A DNA stretch of 64,000 nt, from assembly GCA_026002855.1 (NCBI GenBank), contig BPGD01000001.1:3666001-3730000 (forward strand), in the 5' to 3' direction. Source of the stretch: Bryobacteraceae bacterium. GTDB taxonomy: Bacteria; Acidobacteriota; Terriglobia; Bryobacterales; Bryobacteraceae. Below the pieces are notes generated by a model. That model had not been told where the DNA came from. It ran no database searches and was given only the letters and a program-made list of their open reading frames with translations. The translations under genes and the position numbers were made by a program. This document shows, one piece after another, positions 30,433-39,008 of this stretch; the stretch's first letter is position 1, and each line of letters starts with the position of its first letter.

Positions 30433-30982
30433 CCTGTTCCGCGCCACCGGCGCATTCCTCGAAGGCCATTTCCGGCTCTCCAGCGGCCTGCATTCATCGA
30501 AATATCTCCAGTGCGCGCTCGTCCTTCAGCACCCGCGCCATGCGGAAACGCTTGGCCGCGCGCTCGCCGAGCGAGTCCCTGCCGAAGTGGACGTAGTGGC
30601 CAGCCCCGCGCTCGGCGGGCTGATTATCGGCCATGAAGTGGCCCGCGCGTTAGGCGTCCGCCATGTGTTCACCGAGCGGGACGCCGAGCGGCGCATGACC
30701 CTGCGGCGCGGTTTCCGCATCGCGCCCGGCGAGCGCGTCCTGATCGTCGAGGACGTCATCACGACCGGCGGCAGTTCGCTGGAGGTGGCTGAGGTGGTGC
30801 GCGGACTGGGCGGGCAGGTGGCCGCTGCGGCCTCGATCATCGACCGCAGTGGCGGCGCAGCCGACCTCGGCGTCCCCCGGGTCGCGCTGGCCGTGCTCGA
30901 AGTGGAAAACTGGCCGCCGGATGAGTGCCCGCTGTGCGCGCAGGGCATTCCCGTGGAAAAGCCAGGCTCGCGGCCGGCATAA
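30404..30982 (+). CDS. pyrE: Orotate phosphoribosyltransferase
   Basis: A 192-residue type-I phosphoribosyltransferase. The PRPP loop is VLIVEDVITTGGSS, the flexible loop has ERDAERRMTLRRGF, and the N-terminus FRLSSGLHSSKYLQC is the orotate-side signature. It makes OMP from orotate and PRPP in pyrimidine synthesis. The gene overlaps the end of the hybrid kinase by 29 bases in another frame but has its own promoter-like element. truA follows after six bases. The C-terminal CPLCAQG cysteines are common in PyrE of this size class. Confidence 0.94.
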   Translation: MPLSQSEVLDLFRATGAFLEGHFRLSSGLHSSKYLQCALVLQHPRHAETLGRALAERVPAEVDVVASPALGGLIIGHEVARALGVRHVFTERDAERRMTLRRGFRIAPGERVLIVEDVITTGGSSLEVAEVVRGLGGQVAAAASIIDRSGGAADLGVPRVALAVLEVENWPPDECPLCAQGIPVEKPGSRPA

Positions 30983-30988
30983 GACGCC

Positions 30989-31738
30989 ATGCGGCGGATC
31001 CGCATTCTCGTCGCTTACGACGGCACGGAGTTTCACGGCTGGCAAGTGCAGCCCGGCCTTCCCACCGTCCAGGGCTGGCTTGAAAAAGTGGTTTCGGAGA
31101 TCGAGGGCGCGCCCGTAAAGGTTCATGGCAGCGGGCGCACCGATGCGGGCGTGCACGCGTTGGGGCAGGTGGCGGCCTTTTCGCTGAACAACCGCATCCC
31201 GTGCGCGAACCTGCGCCGGGCGATGAACCGGCTGCTGCCGTCGGCGATCCGAGTGCTCCATGTCGAGGAGGCGCCGCCCGATTTCCACCCGCGTTACCAC
31301 GCCCGCAGCAAGACCTATGAATACCGCATCTGGCGCGGAGAGATCTGTCCGCCGATGCGGCGCCTCTATCTCTGCCACTTTCCTTACCCGCTCGACGAAG
31401 AGCGGATGATCGAGCTGGCGCCGCTGTTTGAAGGCGAACACGATTTTTCGGCGTTCGCCGCCGCCGACGAGCGGGACGCGCTGGGCAAATCAAAGGTGCG
31501 GACCATCTTCGAGTCGCGGCTGTGGCGCGAGGGCGAAGAGCTCGTCTACCGCGTCCGCGGCAGCGGTTTCCTGAAACACATGGTCCGGATGATGGTGGGG
31601 ACGCTGGTGGAAGCGGGCAAGGGGAACCTGGAACGGAAAGATGTGGAGGCGCGGCTCGCACCCGGCTTTGCGGGCAAGGCGGGGCCGGCGATGCCGGCCA
31701 GCGGGCTGTGCCTGATGAGCGTGGAGTACGAGACATGA
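30989..31738 (+). CDS. truA: tRNA pseudouridine(38-40) synthase
   Basis: A 249-residue TruA with the N-terminal LVAYDGTEFHGWQVQPGLPTVQG, the catalytic aspartate D52 in SGRTDAGVHALGQ, and the C-terminal GSGFLKHMVRMMVGTLVEAG. It isomerises uridines 38-40 in the tRNA anticodon stem. The ATG lies six bases after pyrE, and the stop overlaps the ATG of the nucleoside hydrolase (ATGA at 31735), so pyrE-truA-hydrolase form one transcript. Confidence 0.95.
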   Translation: MRRIRILVAYDGTEFHGWQVQPGLPTVQGWLEKVVSEIEGAPVKVHGSGRTDAGVHALGQVAAFSLNNRIPCANLRRAMNRLLPSAIRVLHVEEAPPDFHPRYHARSKTYEYRIWRGEICPPMRRLYLCHFPYPLDEERMIELAPLFEGEHDFSAFAAADERDALGKSKVRTIFESRLWREGEELVYRVRGSGFLKHMVRMMVGTLVEAGKGNLERKDVEARLAPGFAGKAGPAMPASGLCLMSVEYET

Positions 31739-32688
31739 AAAAACAGATCGCCCTGATCTTGTTGTTTGCGGCGGCGGCCGCGGCCGCCGGGCCCGTGCCA
31801 GTCATCTATGACACCGACATGGGCAACGACATCGACGACGCGCTGGCGCTGGCGATGCTGCACGCGCTGGAGGCCCGCGGCGAGATCCGGCTGCGGGCGG
31901 TGACGGTGACCAAAAGCAACGTCTGGGCGGCGCGGTACGTGAGTGCGGTGAACCGCTTCTACGGGCGTGGCGACCTGCCGGTGGGGCTGGTGCGCGGCGG
32001 CGTAACGCCCGACGAAGGCAACTACGTGCGGCGCGCCCTGGAACAGGGCGGCTGGCCGCACGACCTGGAGTTTCCGGAAGCCGTTGGACTGCTACGGCGC
32101 GTGCTCTCGGAGGAAACGGATGGCAGCATCGTGATCGTTCAGGTGGGCTTCTCGACGAACCTGGCGCGGTTGATCGATTCGCCCGGAGGCCGGGAACTGG
32201 CCGCGCGAAAAGTGCGGCTGCTGGTGATGATGGCGGGAGACTTCGCCGGCGGCGGCCCCGAGTACAACGTCAAGGAAGACGTTCCCTCGGCGCGGAAGCT
32301 CGCCTCGGAGTGGCCCGGCCCAATCGTGTGGAGCGGCTTCGAGGTCGGCCGCGCCATCCGCTTTCCGGCGCGCTCGATCGAGCACGATTTTGCGTGGGCG
32401 GGCCGCCACCCGGTGGTCGATGGCTACAAGCTGTACATGAAATTCCCCTACGACCGCGAGACGTGGGACCTCACGGCGGTGCTCTACGCGGCACGGCCTG
32501 AGGATGGCTACTTCACCGTGTCCGGGCCCGGCTGGGTGCGGATCGACGAGCGCGGCATGACGCGCTTCGAGCCCGATCCGGCGGGCCGCCACCGCTACCT
32601 GAGGGTGAACGACATCCAGTGCGCCCGGGTGCTGGAGGCGATGATCTGGCTGGCTTCGCAACCGGTGCGGGGGACCATGCGACACTAG
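31735..32688 (+). CDS. Secreted inosine/uridine-preferring nucleoside hydrolase
   Basis: A 317-residue protein with a signal peptide (KKQIALILLFAAAAAAAG) and the nucleoside hydrolase calcium-binding motif VIYDTDMGNDIDDALAL. NH proteins hydrolyse the N-glycosidic bond of ribonucleosides to base and ribose; export suggests scavenging of extracellular nucleosides. The C-terminal HDFAWAGRHPVVDGY has the histidine and aspartate expected near the active site. The preceding in-frame extension to 31522 is the truA gene in another frame and is not used. Confidence 0.85.
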   Translation: MKKQIALILLFAAAAAAAGPVPVIYDTDMGNDIDDALALAMLHALEARGEIRLRAVTVTKSNVWAARYVSAVNRFYGRGDLPVGLVRGGVTPDEGNYVRRALEQGGWPHDLEFPEAVGLLRRVLSEETDGSIVIVQVGFSTNLARLIDSPGGRELAARKVRLLVMMAGDFAGGGPEYNVKEDVPSARKLASEWPGPIVWSGFEVGRAIRFPARSIEHDFAWAGRHPVVDGYKLYMKFPYDRETWDLTAVLYAARPEDGYFTVSGPGWVRIDERGMTRFEPDPAGRHRYLRVNDIQCARVLEAMIWLASQPVRGTMRH

Positions 32689-32696
32689 AAACTGTC

Positions 32697-33116
32697 ATGA
32701 GCGAGAAGCTGACCGCACCCCTGCCGCCGCTGCCGCCGGCCCGGCAGTGGCTGCCGCCCGTTCTCATCGCCTGGCTGATCCCCGGCGGCGGCCATTTCTA
32801 CCTCCGGCGCTACTACCGCGGGGCGATCCTCTGCGGCTGCACGACGATTCTCTTTCTGCTGGGCCTGTTGATGCGCGGCTACCTGTTTGAGCCGATGACG
32901 GGCGACCTGCTGACGACGATCATCTACGTCGGCGGCGCGCTCGCCGACCGTGCCACCGGCCTGCTGTACATCCTGGCCCGCATTTTCGGCTACAACGCGC
33001 CGGACGTGGCCGGCCACTCGGTCGACTATGGCACCAAGTTCATGGTCATTGCCGGACTGTTCAACGTCCTGGCGATGGTGGACGCCTTCGAGATCGCCGC
33101 GGGCAGGAAGGACTGA
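32697..33116 (+). CDS. Small membrane protein (DUF6677-like)
   Basis: A 139-residue protein with three to four hydrophobic segments. The motif WLIPGGGHFYLRRYYRGAILCG resembles the P-G-x-G-x-x-Y-x-x-x-x-x-R-G core of TM2-type and DUF6677-type membrane proteins frequent in Acidobacteriota. Function unknown. It starts nine bases after the nucleoside hydrolase gene and is followed after three bases by another small membrane protein, which suggests a complex or a common transcript. Confidence 0.55.
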   Translation: MSEKLTAPLPPLPPARQWLPPVLIAWLIPGGGHFYLRRYYRGAILCGCTTILFLLGLLMRGYLFEPMTGDLLTTIIYVGGALADRATGLLYILARIFGYNAPDVAGHSVDYGTKFMVIAGLFNVLAMVDAFEIAAGRKD

Positions 33117-33119
33117 GTC

Positions 33120-33302
33120 ATGAAGATGACCCTCACCCATTTCGAGGCGACGCTCATCCTGGCCATCTTCATTTCGGCCGTGCTGGCCGTTGTCACAAAA
33201 AAAACCGATGAAGAGCGCTTCCGCTACGGCATGCGCGCGCTCGGATGGTTCGCGGTCACTGTGTTCGGCCTTGCCTGGCTGATGTATCTGGGGCACCGCT
33301 GA
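33120..33302 (+). CDS. Small two-helix membrane protein of unknown function
   Basis: A 60-residue protein with two hydrophobic helices (about 8-26 and 40-57) separated by the charged loop TKKTDEERFRYG. It lies three bases after the DUF6677-like gene, on the same strand, so the pair is probably co-expressed. No recognised motif. The loop with YGMRALGW might form a short amphipathic link. The following 219 bases contain no further gene. Confidence 0.55.
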   Translation: MKMTLTHFEATLILAIFISAVLAVVTKKTDEERFRYGMRALGWFAVTVFGLAWLMYLGHR

Positions 33303-33521
33303 GCGCAGCGGCCGATTCCTGACAGCCCCTCGGGCAGAAACGCTGATCCCGTTTTTCGCGCCCCGGGCCGCAGTCCCGGTCCGGTGGCCCGGTCGTCCGG
33401 AACGAAAAGTTCAGTTGACAGTCCGCCACCGGCGTCAGGGATCTGCGAAGTCCGTTTCAGGCTTTCGTCCCGCTCGGGCAGATTCTTGCATTCGCGTGCG
33501 GAAATTCATTAGGCTCCCCCT

Positions 33522-35156
33522 ATGAGAGCAAGCAGAGGCATGCGGCTGGTGTTCGATCCAGTAGCGGCCATTCGCAAGGCCGAAAAAGGTTGCGATTGGA
33601 TCCTTCAGTGGATCGAACACAACGGTGACGTGTCGGCCCGCCTGATCGCTCTACTGATCTTCACCGTTGGACTGCTGAATGCTTCAGCAACAAAATTTTG
33701 GTTTGATGAAATTGTCACATTCCATCTGGCGAAGCTGGACAACTTCGGCAGTATGGTCCGTGCCGTTCTGAACGCGAGCGACACGGTCCCTCCTCTCTTC
33801 CACTGGCTTGAGTCCTGGCCGCTGCGAATCTTCCCGCGTGCGGAAGTCGGGCTGCGCATCCTGCCGGCCGCTGGAGTCGCCACGGCGGCGGCATCGGTCT
33901 ACTTTTTCCTGCGCCGGTGTTGCGGCCCGTTGGCAGCGCTTGTCGGAGCCTTGTTCCTTGGTGTCTCGCTGGCCCTGCGCTACGCCTCTGAGGCTCGACC
34001 TTACGGCATCCTGCTCGGCTGCTGTGGCGTGGCGGCGCTGGCCTGGCAGCGGGCTGCCGGAAGCAGGGCGGCAGGATGGTGGCTGGCGGCGGCGCTGGGC
34101 CTAGCGGCAGCGATTCATCCTTACACGATCTTCGTCATCGCCGCCTTTGCCGCTGCGGAGGCGTGGCGGGTGTGGACTTCTCGAACGATCCGTTGGCCGG
34201 TTGTGGCGGCGCTTGCCTTGTCGACACTGATTCTCCTGCTGGAACTGCCTTTCCTGCTCACCGCCCGGCGAGAGTTCTCCTTGAACTATTGGGCGCCCAC
34301 TACGTTAAAGAGCTTCAGTTACGCCTTGGCCCTGAATTTTGGCGATCTTTGGCGCCTGTTGGCTCCGTTCCTCGCATGGCTTGGCATCTCCTGGATATTA
34401 GAACACGATGCAGCATCCGGAAGAGTTCCACGGGATCAGCATTCTCCGGGAAACACAACAATCTGCGCAATGCAGGGCCGCGCAGAAGCCTGTCTGGGAG
34501 TCGCCCTTATGGCGGTATTTCCCATCATTGCCTTTCTTGCATTGAAGTTGTTTCGCGGCGGAATGGCGGGGCGTTATATCCTGCCGGTGACGCTTGGAGC
34601 TGCCTTTCTGCTGGGTCTCGCCGCCTCCCGGTTGCCGAGGCGGCATGCGGCAGCCATCCTTGTCCTCCTGCTTGTTCTGCACGGGGTGCAGGCGGCCAGT
34701 GCAGGCCGTGACTTTATCAGAAGCATGCGGCAACACAATTCTCCGGATCTGGTGGATCAATGGATCCATCGCGCTTACCTTTCAGCCATGCCCATCGTGA
34801 TTGCCGACGGTATTTTATTCCTCGAGCGTTGGCATCACACACCGCATGAGGCCCAGAAGTTCATGTATTACCTGACGGACCGGGCGCGGGCTGTCGCTGC
34901 GACAGGAACCGATTCCGTGGATCTCACACTCGAGCGCTTCTCGAAGATTGTGCCGGTCAATGTCGTTCCATACGGGCAATTTCTGGCGCAGGCGCCGCGG
35001 TTCCTCGTGCTCACGTCGAATCGGGAAAATGCCTGGGGAGACCGTGATCTTGTCCGCGATGGTTGCACGCTCGTCCTGCTGGACGCTGCGGGAGCTCACC
35101 GTCTTTTTTCTGCCGACTGCGGCCGGAAAATGCCACGCGCTGATTCCAACCCTTGA
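33522..35156 (+). CDS. GT-C-type polytopic membrane glycosyltransferase-like protein
   Basis: A 544-residue protein with about ten to twelve membrane helices and a C-terminal extramembrane domain. An early loop FWFDEIVTFHLAKLD holds the D-E pair characteristic of GT-C glycosyltransferases (GT39/GT83 class) in the first periplasmic loop; SEARPYGILLGCCG is also typical. Such enzymes move sugars from polyprenyl-phosphate donors onto lipids, glycans or proteins in the periplasm. Base composition is visibly more A/T-rich than neighbouring genes (for example 33660-33730), so acquisition by transfer is possible. It stands alone between two gaps of 219 and 377 bases. Confidence 0.6.
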   Translation: MRASRGMRLVFDPVAAIRKAEKGCDWILQWIEHNGDVSARLIALLIFTVGLLNASATKFWFDEIVTFHLAKLDNFGSMVRAVLNASDTVPPLFHWLESWPLRIFPRAEVGLRILPAAGVATAAASVYFFLRRCCGPLAALVGALFLGVSLALRYASEARPYGILLGCCGVAALAWQRAAGSRAAGWWLAAALGLAAAIHPYTIFVIAAFAAAEAWRVWTSRTIRWPVVAALALSTLILLLELPFLLTARREFSLNYWAPTTLKSFSYALALNFGDLWRLLAPFLAWLGISWILEHDAASGRVPRDQHSPGNTTICAMQGRAEACLGVALMAVFPIIAFLALKLFRGGMAGRYILPVTLGAAFLLGLAASRLPRRHAAAILVLLLVLHGVQAASAGRDFIRSMRQHNSPDLVDQWIHRAYLSAMPIVIADGILFLERWHHTPHEAQKFMYYLTDRARAVAATGTDSVDLTLERFSKIVPVNVVPYGQFLAQAPRFLVLTSNRENAWGDRDLVRDGCTLVLLDAAGAHRLFSADCGRKMPRADSNP

Positions 35157-35533
35157 ACGCTGTGGGCCCCGCGAGCCAGGCTCCGTTCCGGAATCTGAGC
35201 GTGTCACGGCGCACCGCATCACAGAGGGCTATTTCTCAGTTCCGTACGTCCTGTCCCCGTTGGTTCTCCGCGGCTGCCGCGCAGCAGGCGTCGACCTTTG
35301 CGGCGTAACCGTGGATTCATCTGCCGGTGCGAGTCGTCTGCGTGTTATCTCCGGCGCTTGTACTTCCACAGGGGCGGGAGCCTTGCTTTTCGGCCAAGGA
35401 ACGCCCTGGAATGCAACCCGCGCGCGGCGGCCGGTGCGGGCCCTCCCGAGGGGCGCGGCGCCGCGCGGTGCGTCTCCCACCGGCGCCGCCTGCATTGCAC
35501 TTCAGTCACCGGATTCTGGACAATAAGAGAGCT
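35157..35533. other. Intergenic region between glycosyltransferase and GH3 genes
   Basis: No gene can be supported; the open frame that runs through it from 35327 is the upstream extension of the GH3 frame and has no coding features. Around 35420-35500 the sequence is extremely GC-rich with the dyad GGCGCGGCGCCGCGC. A promoter for the GH3 gene is expected just before 35534 (ACAATA near 35520) but the match is weak. Confidence 0.4.
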
Positions 35534-37777
35534 ATGTCCCGGAAATGGTTTCTCTTGCTCCTCGTCGGAATCGGCGTGCTTCCTCTGGCCAGCCAGCCGG
35601 CCCGCCGGCGCGCGGCGCCGGCCGCGGGTCCGGAAGCGCGCATCGAAAGTCTGCTCCGGCAGATGACGCTGGAAGAGAAGGTCGGCCAGATGACGCAGGT
35701 CACCATCGACGTCGTCTCCGTGCCCAACGCGGTTGGCCGCAATCACCGGCTGGATCCGCAGAAACTCGAGGAAGCCATCCTCAAGTGGAAGGTCGGTTCG
35801 ATCCTCAACGTCAACGGCGAGGCCTACACGGTCGAACACTGGCACGAGATTCTCAACGCCATCCAGGACGTCGTTGAGAAATCCCGGCTGAAGATTCCGG
35901 TGCTGTATGGCATCGACTCGATCCACGGCGCCACTTACACGCTGGGTTCGGTGCTGTTCCCGAACGCGATTTCCGCCGCGGCCACCTGGAACGTGGACCT
36001 GGTGAAGCGCTCCGCCGAAATTTCGGCCTATCAGACCCGCGCTTCCGGCATCCCGTGGGCGTTTTACCCGGTGATGGACATCGGCCGGCAGCCTCTGTGG
36101 CCGCGGTTCTGGGAGACGTTTGGCGAGGACGTCTACCTGGCCTCGCGGCTCGGCGTGGCCTATGTGGAAGGGCTCCAGGGCAAGGACATGGCGGCGCGCG
36201 ACCGCGTGGCCGCCTGCGTCAAGCACTATGCCGGCTACTCGATGCCGTTCAACGGCAAGGACCGCACGCCGGCCATCCTCGACGAGCGCACGCTCCGGCA
36301 GGTGATCCTCCCGCCGTATGAGGCGGCGGTGCGCGCCGGCGCGCCCACGGTGATGGTGAACTCGGGCGAGATCAGCGGCGTGCCCGGCCACGCCAACTCC
36401 TGGCTGCTGAACGACGTACTCAAGAAAGAGTGGGGCTTCCGCGGCCTGGTCGTCAGCGACTGGGAGGACATCAAGCGGCTGCACACGCGCGACCGCGTCG
36501 CCCCGACGCCCAAAGACGCCGTCTGCATGGCGGTGAATGCCGGGGTCGACATGAGCATGGTGCCCTACGACTACAGCTTTGCCGAGCTGCTGCCGCAGTG
36601 CGTCAAGGAGGGCAAGGTGACCATGGCGCGCATCGACGATGCGGTGCGGCGCATCCTCCGCGTGAAGATGCAGGTGGGCCTGTTTGACCATCCGCGGCCC
36701 GACCCGGCGATGAAGGCGGAATTCGACAAACCCGAATTCCACCAGGCCAACCTGCAGGCGGCGCGCGAGGCGCTGGTGCTGCTCAAGAACGACGGCCTGC
36801 TGCCGCTGGCCAAAGGGCGCCGCGTGCTCGTCACCGGGCCGAACGCCGACCTGCTGAGCGTGCTCAACGGCGGATGGTCGCTCACCTGGCAGGGCAACAA
36901 GGAAGAGTTGTTCCCGAAGGACAAACCGACCATCCTGAAGGCGATCCGCGAGCTCAATGGCGCGGCCAACACGCAGTATGTGAGGGGCGTCACCTGGGAC
37001 AGGGCAACGGACTTCGACGCGGCCGTGCAGGCCGCCGATACTGCCGATGTTATCGTCGCCGTGATGGGCGAGCCCACCTACTGCGAGACGCCGGGCAACA
37101 TCGAGGACCTGGCGCTGCCGGAGGTGCAGATCCGGTTCATCGAGGCGCTGGCGTCGCGCGGCAAGCCGATTGTGACGGTGCTGGTGGGCGGGCGGCCCCG
37201 CGTACTGCGCACGATCACGAAGAACTCCAAAGCCATCCTGTGGGCCGGCCTGCCTGGCAACGAAGGCGGCCGCGCCGTGGCCGAGGTGCTGTTCGGCGAG
37301 GTCAACCCCAGCGGCAAGTTGCCGTTCAGCTATCCGCGGAATGTGAACGGCTTCACCACCTACGACTACAAGCCGGCGGAAAACACGCATGACAATCCCA
37401 CCGGCTGGGAGTTTCCCTTCGGCCACGGCCTCAGCTACACGACGTTTTCCTACAGCGGCCTGAAGCTGAGCTCGAACGTGATGCCGCGCACCGGCAGCAT
37501 CACTGTTTCGGTCAAGGTGAAGAACACCGGCCCGCGCACGGGCAAGGAGGTGGTCCAGCTCTACGTGAGCGACCTTTACCGGCAGGTCACTCCGCCCAAC
37601 CGGGAGCTGAAGGGCTTCCAGAAGATCGAACTCACGCCGGGAGAAGAAAAGACGGTTGAGTTCCAGCTCGCCGCCAGGGACCTGGCTTTCGTCGGGCTGA
37701 ACAACCGGTGGACGCTCGAGCCCGGCGAGTATAAAGTGCAAATTGCGAATCTGACCGACGGGTTCACGCTGCGCTGA
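35534..37777 (+). CDS. GH3 family beta-glucosidase (BglX-like), exported
   Basis: A 747-residue glycoside hydrolase with a signal peptide (residues 1-20). The catalytic (alpha/beta)8 domain shows the nucleophile in GLVVSDWEDI (D309) and substrate-binding lysine and histidine in CVKHYAGYS (K230-H231). The second alpha/beta domain contains VLVTGPNADLLSVLNGGWSLTW, and the C-terminal fibronectin-III-like domain begins near EFPFGHGLSYTTF. It hydrolyses beta-glucosides or beta-xylosides, probably in the periplasm. The length matches BglX (765). It is monocistronic and is closed by a bidirectional hairpin. Confidence 0.93.
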   Translation: MSRKWFLLLLVGIGVLPLASQPARRRAAPAAGPEARIESLLRQMTLEEKVGQMTQVTIDVVSVPNAVGRNHRLDPQKLEEAILKWKVGSILNVNGEAYTVEHWHEILNAIQDVVEKSRLKIPVLYGIDSIHGATYTLGSVLFPNAISAAATWNVDLVKRSAEISAYQTRASGIPWAFYPVMDIGRQPLWPRFWETFGEDVYLASRLGVAYVEGLQGKDMAARDRVAACVKHYAGYSMPFNGKDRTPAILDERTLRQVILPPYEAAVRAGAPTVMVNSGEISGVPGHANSWLLNDVLKKEWGFRGLVVSDWEDIKRLHTRDRVAPTPKDAVCMAVNAGVDMSMVPYDYSFAELLPQCVKEGKVTMARIDDAVRRILRVKMQVGLFDHPRPDPAMKAEFDKPEFHQANLQAAREALVLLKNDGLLPLAKGRRVLVTGPNADLLSVLNGGWSLTWQGNKEELFPKDKPTILKAIRELNGAANTQYVRGVTWDRATDFDAAVQAADTADVIVAVMGEPTYCETPGNIEDLALPEVQIRFIEALASRGKPIVTVLVGGRPRVLRTITKNSKAILWAGLPGNEGGRAVAEVLFGEVNPSGKLPFSYPRNVNGFTTYDYKPAENTHDNPTGWEFPFGHGLSYTTFSYSGLKLSSNVMPRTGSITVSVKVKNTGPRTGKEVVQLYVSDLYRQVTPPNRELKGFQKIELTPGEEKTVEFQLAARDLAFVGLNNRWTLEPGEYKVQIANLTDGFTLR

Positions 37778-37803
37778 CGCGCGTGGCGTGAAACGGGACG
37801 CAA

Positions 37804-37835
37804 GCGCGGGGGGCGCAGGTCATGCGCCTCCGCGC
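37804..37835. terminator. Bidirectional GC-rich hairpin between convergent genes
   Basis: The arms 37804-37817 and 37823-37835 pair with a small bulge around a five-base loop, in the 91-base gap between the GH3 gene (plus) and the aminotransferase gene (minus). There is no T-run on either side, so termination there may be Rho-assisted. Confidence 0.45.
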
Positions 37836-37868
37836 TGCTCAAAGCGGGCAGCCCCGTAGACAGCCGGC

Positions 37869-38993
37869 TCAGCCCTCCCAGCCTTCGGCCCGGAGCGCTT
37901 CGCGAAGGGCGTCGAGCAACAGGTCGACGTTCTCTTCCGTCGAGCCGTAGCCCATGGTGCCGATGCGCCACACCCTGCCGGCCAGCGGGCCGAAGCCGCC
38001 GGCGATCTCGATTCCGTGGGAATCCATCAGACGCCGGCGGACATTGGCATCGTTGATGCCTTCGGGCACGCACGCCGTATTCAGCGTCCAGAGCCGCTCG
38101 CCTTCGGCCACATGCATGCGAATGCCCAATTCGGCCAGCCCGGCGACAAAGCGCTCGTGATTGCGGCGGTGCCGCGCCCAGCGGTTTTCCACGCCCTCTT
38201 CCCCGATGATTGCCAGCGCTTCCCGCAGGGCGTAGAACATGGAAATTGGCGCCGTGTGATGATAACGGTGCGCGCTTTCGTAATAGTCGAGCAGCAATTT
38301 CAGGTCGAGATACCAGGTGGCGGGCGGCGATTTCCGCCGCCGCAGATACTCGACGGCGCGCGGCGAACAGGTAATGGGCGCCAGGCCCGGCGGCGCGCCC
38401 AGGGCTTTCTGCGTGCCGCTGTATGCGATGTCGATGCCCGTTTCGTCCACCAGCACGGGCATCCCTCCGAGGCTGGTGACGCAGTCGGCGATCACCAGCG
38501 CGCCCTCTTCGTGCGCGGCCCGGCAGATGGCCGCGCCCGGCTGGTGCGCGCCGGTGCTGGTCTCGGCGTGGACGTAGGCGACCACCTGCGGGCGCACCGC
38601 ATGGATGAACTCCCGGGCCTCGCCGTCCGTATAGATGCGGCCCCAGGGTTTTTCCAGACGCTCGACCCGGGCGCCGTGGCGGCGCGCCATCTCGGTGATT
38701 CGGTCGCTAAAATACCCGTTGGCGAAGACGGCGACAGTGCAGCCGGGCTCGACGAAATTCGCCACGGCGCATTCCATTCCGGCGCTGCCGGTGCCGGAAA
38801 TCACCATGGTAAATTCGTTTTTCGTTCCGAAACAGGCATTTAAGCCGGCGCGGATTTCTTCGTTGATCTGGAAGAAATACGGGTCGAGATGGCCGACAAT
38901 GGGCCGGCTCATTGCCTCATAAATGCGTGGATGGACGGGCGAAGGCCCGGGACCGAACAGGAGACGCCTGGGCGGTTGGACGGTGACAGCCAT
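37869..38993 (-). CDS. Class V aminotransferase (serine-glyoxylate/alanine-glyoxylate type)
   Basis: A 374-residue PLP enzyme. The N-terminus LLFGPGPSPVHPRIYEAM and the early GHLDPYF are the standard opening of the alanine-glyoxylate/serine-pyruvate transaminase group; PLP is bound through K196 in YSGTQKALGAPPG, with D170 in ALVIADCVTSLGG. Possible roles are glyoxylate detoxification or serine metabolism, and phosphonate-type transaminases cannot be excluded. The ATG at 38993 is 15 bases from the divergent hrpB start, so the promoters of the two genes must overlap one another's 5' ends. The upstream in-frame extension to 39389 lies inside hrpB and is rejected. Confidence 0.88.
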   Translation of the reverse strand: MAVTVQPPRRLLFGPGPSPVHPRIYEAMSRPIVGHLDPYFFQINEEIRAGLNACFGTKNEFTMVISGTGSAGMECAVANFVEPGCTVAVFANGYFSDRITEMARRHGARVERLEKPWGRIYTDGEAREFIHAVRPQVVAYVHAETSTGAHQPGAAICRAAHEEGALVIADCVTSLGGMPVLVDETGIDIAYSGTQKALGAPPGLAPITCSPRAVEYLRRRKSPPATWYLDLKLLLDYYESAHRYHHTAPISMFYALREALAIIGEEGVENRWARHRRNHERFVAGLAELGIRMHVAEGERLWTLNTACVPEGINDANVRRRLMDSHGIEIAGGFGPLAGRVWRIGTMGYGSTEENVDLLLDALREALRAEGWEG

Positions 38994-39008
38994 AGCTACA
39001 GTGTATAT

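Noticed and set aside
38889-39008. HrpB start at ATG 38889
   Set aside because: The extra 40 codons run antisense inside the aminotransferase gene and have no similarity to HrpB.
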